Part shown: in pieces, positions 55,986 through 64,000 of the stretch
How positions within the stretch are numbered: position 1 is the first letter of the stretch
How the letters are laid out: the number at the start of each line of letters is the position of its first letter
From: Acanthopleura granulata
Lineage: Eukaryota > Mollusca > Polyplacophora > Chitonida > Chitonidae
Assembly: GCA_016165875.1 (NCBI GenBank)
Contig: JABBOT010000009.1
Location: 12,280,370-12,344,369, forward strand
DNA length: 64,000 bases
Direction of reading: 5' to 3'
Made by a program: the position numbers and the translations under genes
The notes under the pieces: generated by a model
What the model was told of the DNA's origin: nothing
Databases searched by the model: none
Seen by the model: the letters and a program-made list of their open reading frames with translations, nothing else

Positions 55986-58900
55986 TCGCTTTCGTGTGGA
56001 GCTATTGCAAACGCAGTCCGCTTAAGGATGTAAGACTGTGACAGTGGCCATACAACCATCAGTGAATGATACAGGCTGACTTGTAATGGTATAAAAATGT
56101 AGCGCTGTTTCATCCCAGCCTTGCATATTGCCTGAATTTCTTCTCATTTATAGCATATAAACACACAAAGCATCCAGCCCAAATATGTAAGTCTTGGATT
56201 TAAAACAACACAGTTTAAACTAGATCAAATAAGCTTGGAATATTAGGTTGCCTTTTTTCTATGGTAATGTTTGGAGAAAAAAAAGAGTGTAAAGCGTTGT
56301 TGATCTTTATAAACCAAAGGTAAGAAGGGGTCATAATTATATGGAATCTTCAGCTGATACCTCGCGGCTAGAGACTTTGAAGGCATCGAGATGAATAGCA
56401 TCTAATAGAAAGACATAGGCCTGTATATGATTAGTCGAGCGCACGACCGATATACATGTGCTGTGTGTATGTAGGTTGATTTGATGTCTTTGTAAATGTT
56501 TTAGTATACAGTAAATAACATGTATAATAACCTTTGTTAATTTCATAGCGTGGGCGTGATCTGTCAATCATCACAGCAAAGCTGCAAATGAGATTTCTTG
56601 TTTTTATGTTTGCGGTTAAGGATTATACGTGTAAAAAAGTTCCTTTTGACACCTCGTGTCACATGCGTTGTAAATTTCATGATGACACGCCGTTTATGGT
56701 ACTTAAAGGCACCGAGTCAAAATACAGTCAGTCTAGAGCACTAAACTGAAATTCATTAGCCCAGGAACAACGTACGCTTTCTTGCAGACTCAAGAAATAC
56801 CGGTACGCGTAATGAATTATTGTGGAACTGGCTTATTGTCGTCTACGGCATTGGATTCAGAGTTTTGACGAAGAAATGGGTCCTTTTGCGGATAAACTGA
56901 ATGTAAAAGTGGATCGTCCCAGTTTTCCAGTGTTTATGTCAGAGCATACCTGTTGTGTTGTATACTAATAGAATGGCAGAATATTTATTTGGCCTGTGAA
57001 ATACAAGCACGTTATAGTTCGCCACTGAGAGCTGTTTATACATGTATTTCGTGTTGTGGTATCGTAACAGGTTTCTGCATAAATATAGCACGTTCGTGAC
57101 ATGGGGTGCTCCCAACGATCTGAGTGCACGGTCATTGTGACTTGGTTGTCATGGTTGAATGAGACCTCTGCTCATTATATAATTACTGACATTCGGAGTT
57201 TTTCGTTAACCGTGTAACTTAATGAAAATGAGTGCATAATAACAGAGATTTTTAAAGACGAAAATTCCACCTTTGCATTACTTTCCTAGCACAACATATG
57301 CCCCGTTCGAAAAAGCAAGTATAGGTTAAGTTGTGCGTCACTTCTAGGATATCTATACACAATACAAAATACATCCATGAATAAGAATCTGGTGGTAAAA
57401 TGGTTAAGTCTGAAGCGTCGACTGTGGCTTTGTAGTGTCAGGAATACAAGGCAACCTTGTGTTGTAGGACGTGGGAAAGGTTCTTTAGTGATTGAAATGA
57501 GTGAGGGAGTGTGTGAAGGGGGAGAGGGTGGAGAGGGTAGGGGTTGGTGGCAAACACCGCCCTTAATCCGCCAAGTACAGTACCCAACTAAACCTCCTGA
57601 TTTAAAGGCGCAGCTGATTTCAGCAAGAGCCGACCCCTTGGGCACCTTTTTGCACAAAACAGAGGTGGCGGTAGCAATAAGATGACAATATCAATTCTCA
57701 CGTTCCGGGTAGAGGAAAATAACATTTGTGTAGTTTGATATTTTTTACTTCTTTGATATACTTCACCTTACGTATAATATCCTCGGCTGCTTTGTTGTTT
57801 AACTGCCAGTTCGAAATACAGTATCCATACACCACAAAAGAACCACCGGGTCTTAACACTCTGGTGACCTCTGGGTAGAACTTCTCAAGGTCAATCCAAT
57901 GTAAGGATGCGGCACAAGTTATCAAATCCACGCTGTCGTCCTGGATTTCACTCAAGTCTTCCGCAGCACCAACTCGAAATAAAACGTTGCCGGGAGCCTT
58001 TGCGTTAGACCGCGCATGTTTTATTTGCTGCTCACTGACGTCTATTCCGATGACTCGTTTAAAACCTTCGCACAATGGTAACGTGCTCTGACCCGTTCCA
58101 CATCCAACATCCACGGCCAACTCAAAATGACAAGTTCCTTTCTGACAGAAATCCAAAATCACATCATAAACTGCAGCGTTGTAATCGGGGCGAAAACGGG
58201 CGTACGCCTGGGCGATATTCAGGCCACTGAAAATTTCGGCCAAGTTGTCAGACCAAGCCATAGCTAAAAGGTAATGCTAAGCAATCAAATCTCAGTCACG
58301 TTCAACAAGTGCATGTCACCTTCTACCTCTAGTCTCACCTCTGTAAGCTTTATTTTATCTCCGGACGTGTTCGGTATTATATAAACAATTCTCTGGTGAT
58401 ATATAGTTTCGTGTTCATCTGCCACTCTTGACCCTGTGAACTTTAGGCCTACGACTAGCCATCTGAGACATGTATGATACAAATGATGTATGATACTAAT
58501 GAACCAGCAAAGACCCATCAAGAACAGAGAAAAATGAGTACAATATCAAAGGTTCGCGACCACACGACTAAATCTATAATAAAGTATGCTGACTATAGTC
58601 TATAAACGTGACAGTGTTCAATAAACTGCAGTTGAAATAATTTTAACTTCTTATTACGGAAATTATAAACCTTTAAGTATATTGGCCTATGTTTCAGGCA
58701 TATATCATGCACCTTTAATTAGATTTGTAACATTTAAGGTGATAATATATTGAACTGACTAACAAATAACATTAATCATGCTATGAAAACCTTTCCGAAA
58801 ATGCCAGCCTTGTTTGAGATTTCCATCCACTCCAGTTTATATAGCTTAAGAAAACATTTAGTTAAATTGTACTTAACTTCCTTAATTCAGATATACCTAA

Positions 58901-59427
58901 CAATGACCTTGCCAACCCTTGAATTTTGTTATGACCTGTTAGTATTCTCGGACACGTTTAGATTTAAACGTGCTGACACAAACTGGTTCAAGGTGAATAA
59001 TTGGGTTAAAATCACACAGGTGGAGTACCAGTTAGTGCGATTTGCCCGTTCACTGATATACTACATGAATTTACGTCTTTTAAACAGTACTATGATTTCT
59101 GCACGTGGCGCTCCGTTCGATCGGTTCTGCTTCTGTCTTTATTGAAGACTACCACGAGTTATGAAGTGAACGTGAATCTGTCCTGTTATTTCGGGCGTAC
59201 TACAAGGGCGTCTTATAGGCCCATTAGTGTTTATTGTCTCTGCTTTGTGCATAAGTTCTTCTGAAGTATCACTTTTGTCAGTGGCATGCAGCAAACTCTT
59301 CTACACTGTAATACAAAATATTAATCTCGCTTAATTCAGTCAGAGTTGCAAGGCGGCGAGCATTAGACTATTATATTCATCTGTCCTATACATGGTACCA
59401 GACGTATATACCGTCTGTTCATTTGTT

Positions 59428-59690
59428 AGTTTATTTATTTCATTGTTGTTTAGCACCATACATACTGAAGGTTTTCACCGTCAGATTTATTGGTGGAAGA
59501 AATGAGATAAGTGCCGCGGTAAATCACCGACCTGTGATAATTTACTGACAAACTTTCCCATATGTGGATCTACAATTTGTAGATTGATCCACTCTCAAGC
59601 CGTTTGATAAGGGTCCCTCAACTATGATAGCGCCCTAGGCCTATTGAGCAGTCTGACGTTTGTTGAAGAACACGCACTTGTGACACTTTA
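59428..59690 (-). mobile_element. second SINE-like family
   Basis: Has 'ttatttatttcattgttgtt', 'ataatttactgacaaacttt' and 'cccatatgtgg', then 'acgtttgttgaagaacacgc'. Same family as 33550-33785. Confidence 0.55.
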
Positions 59691-60180
59691 CCCCGTATCA
59701 TCTACTATGGTTTTTTGATAACATTCTCCCAGATAATTTGGTTCATTTTTACGGAACATATTGGGAATATACATAATTATTTTACCTCTGAATATTAGAA
59801 TATAATCTCAGCGTTGTAAGATCGTTTATTCCACATCAGACAAAGTCCACTGCTTTTGAATGGACAGTAACGGTCACGTGACCAACGCATATAACGCTAT
59901 ACCCTGCAGCAGATGATATATGGGTCTAATCCGCAGCAGTAGGGAGAACGCCATGACGTAATAGGTACAGTGTGGTTGAACAATGACACCAACGACACAA
60001 CGTAACAAGAATGTTGAATGAACATTGTCAATAACGTTATGACATCATAATTCCAATTCCCACATCAATGCTTGGTAATTCAAAGCTCATCGACGCAACA
60101 GGAAATTTCTGTTCAAGTTTCTTTTGTTTTTCAAGAAACAATTTCAGTGGAGTTTTTAGAGTCTTAATTCCGCGGGATAA

Positions 60181-60277
60181 ATGGTTACTGTGTGAAAGAA
60201 TGCGAAAATATATTGCCTCGCCCAATATGAGACTCACAGACCCCATATCGTTTCGTATCCTTTCACTCAGTAACCAT
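60181..60277. other. 97-nt hairpin
   Basis: Left arm atggttactgtgtgaaagaa... (60181-60212) pairs with ...ctttcactcagtaaccat (60245-60277). About 27 of 32 positions pair, some by G-U if transcribed, around a loop of about 32 bases. Confidence 0.5.
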
Positions 60278-61011
60278 GTAACTAATAAAATGAAACTAAA
60301 TCGATACGCTGTTATGTCAATGTTATCCGTATTTACGTCGCAGTAAAAGGCAGGGATCAGTTTCATTGTTCCAGGCCGGAAGTGTGCCCCGAGTAAACCA
60401 TCACCATGTGTGCGTTCCGAGATAGCCCCAAAGTTGGAATTGGCATCAGAAATGACGCGGTGGAATTTGACGCGGTGGAAACTGACATCATGAAATTTGA
60501 CTGTTGCTACCGGCCGCATCATTTTCAGTACGAATTCTAACGTCTGAGCCATGTCGGATTACTCTCTTTGGTAAGAGACCGGCCGACAGACTTTTCCACA
60601 TATGATTAAGACATTTTCATTCTCAGAGGAAGCATACATAACCTGCACGCGATATACATGTAGTGAAGGTAACCTTCACGTAACACCACCTTAACGGCCC
60701 AGTCAAAGAGAGCTGTCGACCACTTAAATATAAGTTTAAGCGCAATGCATAGGCGCAATGCATGGGGTGCCAAGCCGACTTGCACTGTGCTAGTAACACC
60801 ATATCAGTTTGCCCACTCGACGTCATTGTAAATGCAGGAATGAGTAATAGACCACACAGCTTTGACCCTAATTACTTTTAGCGGGGAAAAAATTGCTACA
60901 AAAAGTGCCGAACCTGGATAATCTGGCCAATTCCTTCTTATAAAGTTAGCTATAGAAATAGCTTCAGAGCTTCAAAAAGCAATTCTGAACCTTAACAGAA
61001 AATGACGTAAA

Positions 61012-61232
61012 AAGCTTTGAGTAATAACTCAGAAGCCTGTCGCCAATGCGGTTTCTGAGAGTACAAATCCAACTCATACTGACTTCCTCTCCGCTCCTAC
61101 TGGGAAGGTCGTCCAGCAACCCAAGACCAGTGTATGGTCTTGGGTTTCCTCCATACCGCTGGCACCCCATCGTGTAGCTGAAATATCCTTGAGTAGGCGT
61201 AAAATACCAAAGAAACAAATATATAAATATAA
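61012..61232 (+). mobile_element. tRNA-type SINE, diverged
   Basis: Reads 'ctcagaagcctgtcgccaat', 'gcggtttctgagag', 'ggaaggtcgtccagcaaccc', 'gaaatatccttgagtaggcg', and ends in an aaatatataaat tail. Confidence 0.75.
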
Positions 61233-62974
61233 AGCTTTGAAAATAAAATTTCAAAGGGTTAAATATCATTTTTGAACTTTTAAATAATCATTTTTAAAGC
61301 TTTAATGATAAGAAATAAATATCAGGACGGCAGCCCATATTGGCCGATACTGAACCTGCATCTCATGTGTCCGACTACTTAGAGGTCAATCACCTCAATT
61401 ATTTTGAGCACGACCTACTAAACAATTAGCATTCAGTCATAAGATGAAAAGCATATTCTATTTCCTGAAGCACCTGGGGTTGGGGGTGCTAGAGGAACAA
61501 ACATACTCAGTCATCTAATAGAAATTTTGAAACAAAAGGTACCTGTAAGGTACAAATATAAGATCGCCTTATTTACATTTATTTTTCAGACATTGTCTGA
61601 TTTTGTCATTTAGATTTTTCACTGTCAACAAATACTACCTATTACATGACACAACACCAAGTTATGCTTTACACTGGCCAAAATCACTCAGTTAAAAATA
61701 AGGGGCAAAAATAATACTAAACCCTAAATCAATTGCCATATCTCAGGTAATGTATACTAGAACATGTTCATGTATATTTAATATAAAAATGTAATCAACA
61801 GTATGAACATCATTATGAAGGTAGACACATAGATGTTAAGAAAGATCTTCTTTTGACCAGTACAAATTTTCACGTGATGCCACACAGAAGTGTGATGAAA
61901 ATAACTCACACCAAAGTTTTATAGATGTGTAAGCTATCATTAAGATTTTATCAGTTTCAAATTACACACAAAAACACGGGGGCAAAAAAACGAATCTCTC
62001 ACCATGCAATATAATTCTGACTATTTATAAAAAAAAATATCATGCTTTAATACAAATTCTTCCCATGCAATAGTAATTCAGGTGGAAACTGAAATTCATC
62101 AGATTACGAAGTAGATATCTTGACAAAGGTCCCTGAATACCATTTTAAAGACAGAATCAGTGACTTTCGAGAGGTGGATCCTCTAAATCCCTTACCCAGT
62201 ATCTTCCCAAGGTCATTCAAGCTATTCTTGGATCACATCCCTGAGCTATTTTGTATAATCAAGTTTTCTGTGTTGTCTGTTTTAGGACAATCTCATACAT
62301 TTGAACACTTTTTTTTTTCAATAGAAACACACTTGCTGCTGACAGGCTGATAGAAGATAGATAGGATCATTGGTTCAACCAAATGATTCCACAAAGTCAG
62401 CTGGGACTTGAAAAGTGATATTATATGTATATTGTAGTATATTGTTTACCCCCAGTGAACAACCTTTTTGCATATCAAAGAGTCACTTTCATTGCAATTT
62501 ATGCTTCTTTTTAATTTAAATTTGGAGATATCAGTGGTTGGGTTGACAAAAAGTTCAAAAGTATAATTTGATCAGTATACACAGGATAATGCCTTCAAAA
62601 TATGCTTGAATAAATATCTTGCAAACATGCAAAAAAAGGCTGAAGATTTACAGTATTTTGGGACAATAGCAGTTAAAACTGGGAAGACTTAATAATCGTC
62701 ATCGTCTGAGAAAATGCCACATTCTGATTATACATATATTGAAGTTTTAAATCATGACTTCAGCAGAATCCTCCCCAAAACCTAAAATGATATTCTGATT
62801 TGACATCACCTGAGCACTATCAAGAATAACAACAACTAGCCATGGATTTGGGTAATGTGCCCAGTACATCTCATAGCAGCCAGTCAGTGTACGTTCCTCA
62901 ATATCTTGCTGTTCACAGTAAAAACCAAAGGCACGGTTCTCTATGACATTCCACTCGCACACCAATGTCTTGTC

Positions 62975-63312
62975 ACAGGCTCACCACACATTCACCAATG
63001 GCTCAATACAGGCTATTCAGAGACTTGCCACAGGCTTACTACTGACACATCACAGCCTCAACATAGACTCACTAGGGACCCACCACAGGCTCACCAGCTA
63101 CTCACTACAGACTCACCACAGGCTTACTGAACACTCACCACTGGCTCATACTTGATTCATCACAGGTTCAACAGGGACGCTTCAACTACTGACTCACCAC
63201 ACACTCACCACAAGCTTAACAGTGACAGACAGACTCATCGCAGATTCACCACAGGCTCAATATCGACTCACCACAGGCTCAATATAAACTCACCACAGGC
63301 TCACCACCAGCT
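62975..63312. repeat. Degenerate tandem repeat of 'actcaccacaggctca'
   Basis: Variants of 'gactcaccacaggctcaaca' recur more than a dozen times at about 18-24-base spacing with much drift. No open frame here is taken as real. Confidence 0.8.
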
Positions 63313-63524
63313 AATCATTATCATACCAATAACCTTCATCCACACAAGGTGTAAAGTTCATTAGTGCTGCCATCTGTACACAAAATCTTCTACACAAAGC
63401 CAGCTAGAGTTCCACAGGTGCACTGAAGAAAACAGCTGCTAGGCTAGTGGCTTGATATTGCAATGCTTGTAGAAAGCTTTGGTTCCAGCTTTTACCTTAC
63501 TTTCACACCTCCTGTGTGTTACGG

Positions 63525-63618
63525 TTAGACAGGTTTCCTTCCCATCAGTAGATAAACCGGCCACTTCACATGCATCACACGTGAGCCCACAGAATCCTCA
63601 GCATACAGCTCCTTAAGC
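63525..63618 (-). CDS. SAM methyltransferase copy C, last exon only
   Basis: The terminal exon (reverse, acceptor tttcag at 63619-63624, stop TAA 63527-63525) encodes 30 residues: LKELYAEDSVGS, then VKWPVYLLMGRKPV. It aligns with exon 4 of copy A and is uninterrupted, two residues shorter, and in the same phase. The earlier exons were not found before base 64000 and should lie beyond the window. It shows the array has at least three members. Confidence 0.85.
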
Positions 63619-64000
63619 CTGAAAAGACAAACTCACCTCTCACATACATGTATAAACTGACTTATATTGTTCAACTTTTTTTTACTAAAAGCTAAAATAC
63701 ATGTACCAGTGCATTTATGTACCTGTCAGATTTCAATATCCACTTAGAAGTCACTGACAGGGCAACAGAAGCCATATTACACATCAGTACCTGGAGTTTT
63801 TGATGAGGATGGCTAAACAGAAATGAAGTGAACATAAAAAGAAGGGCCACTGAGAATGACATCTGAAACCACCTTTCCCTTTTTTTCTTTCCCTAAATTA
63901 AGTACTTAAAGTGCCACGCTGGTCATACAAACTCGGTATCCTACAGAACAAACCTAATACCACAGTTCAAAAGGATTTATCATCAATAACATTATTTAAC

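Larger units (their letters stand above)
54679..58261 (-). pseudogene. SAM methyltransferase copy B, damaged 3' end
   Basis: Exons (reverse) by homology to copy A: 58261-57767, 55801-55704, 55390-55301, 54778-54679. Exon 1 differs from copy A at only 4 of 495 bases, with one amino-acid change (Ala to Val in VYGYC). Exon 2 is intact (FYDETLGCYW). Exon 3 is 42 bases shorter through two deletions (38 and 4) that together keep frame but change the residues between them. Exon 4 has an in-frame TAG at 54763-54765, a second TAG where copy A has Gln, and Trp to Arg in the VKWPV block. If spliced as drawn it encodes about 232 residues, lacking the last 28. It could be a pseudogene or a shortened enzyme; the SAM-binding fold is untouched. 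Confidence 0.8.
49190..59150. repeat. Tandem segmental duplication (about 5-kb unit)
   Basis: Copy 1 is about 49190-53780 and copy 2 about 53820-59150. Shared non-coding blocks include 'gacaattttaacttgagaaa' (49403/54046), 'tttgtaacatttaaggcgat' (53370) and its near match at 58724, plus all four methyltransferase exons in order. Non-coding identity is moderate while exon 1 is almost identical. Edges are approximate. Confidence 0.8.
58262..63524. other. Intergenic between methyltransferase copies B and C
   Basis: No gene is assigned. About 58300-59150 is the upstream part of the tandem duplication. It holds a second-family SINE (59428-59690), a hairpin (60181-60277), a tRNA-type SINE (61012-61232) and a degenerate tandem repeat (62975-63312). 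The reverse 171-codon open frame at 60037-60552 is unrecognised and overlaps the hairpin. Confidence 0.55.

Noticed and set aside
57286..57657. Open frames on both strands near 57300-57680
   Set aside because: They overlap a G/A-rich low-complexity stretch in copy B intron 1 with no homology seen.
60037..60552. 171-codon reverse open frame
   Set aside because: No recognisable domain, no splice or promoter context, low-complexity tandem words (gacgcggtggaa) and overlap with a hairpin. Kept only as a note.

Overview
This is animal nuclear DNA: genes are split by GT-AG introns, the proteins are metazoan, and non-coding DNA is AT-rich and crowded with SINEs. The dominant SINE has a tRNA-like head (box A-like tggctcagtcggttagc, box B-like gagttcaagtc) and an (aaat)n tail. 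That repeat, plus a CR1/L2-type LINE, points to a lophotrochozoan, most likely a mollusc. The phylum is inference; no species is claimed.

Layout. (1) 1223-7180 (+): Rab35, lacking only its first exon, followed by a long AT-rich 3' region to about 12970. (2) 12976-19153 (+): complete six-exon AIP (aryl hydrocarbon receptor-interacting protein). Intron 1 carries a large foldback element. Intron 4 carries a SINE whose target-site duplication copied the splice donor. (3) 21275-37208 (-): complete 16-exon DEAD-box helicase DDX52/Rok1, convergent with AIP, its introns full of SINEs and minisatellites. (4) 37437-42434 (+): a seven-exon single-pass membrane protein with a JmjC/Cupin_8-like region whose metal ligands look lost. 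It is head-to-head with DDX52 across a 228-bp presumed bidirectional promoter. (5) About 43500-48191 (+): a dead CR1/L2-like non-LTR retrotransposon with an esterase-type ORF1 and two zinc knuckles, interrupted by a SINE. (6) 49995-63618 (-): a tandem array of at least three class I SAM methyltransferase genes. Copy A is intact, copy B has a near-identical first exon but a damaged 3' end, and copy C is represented by its last exon only.

Rab35, AIP and DDX52 are housekeeping genes (endosomal recycling, HSP90 co-chaperone, 18S rRNA maturation) with no evident functional link. The more unusual biology lies in gene structure. Two separate SINE insertions have target-site duplications that span a 5' splice site. 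The last Rab35 exon is preceded by four decayed or semi-intact copies of its own 3' splice site and exon start. The methyltransferase array shows a sharp exon-1 homogenisation tract beside diverged exons.

Exon boundaries were placed by eye from GT/AG signals, reading phase and family similarity; phases and lengths were checked arithmetically for every exon listed.
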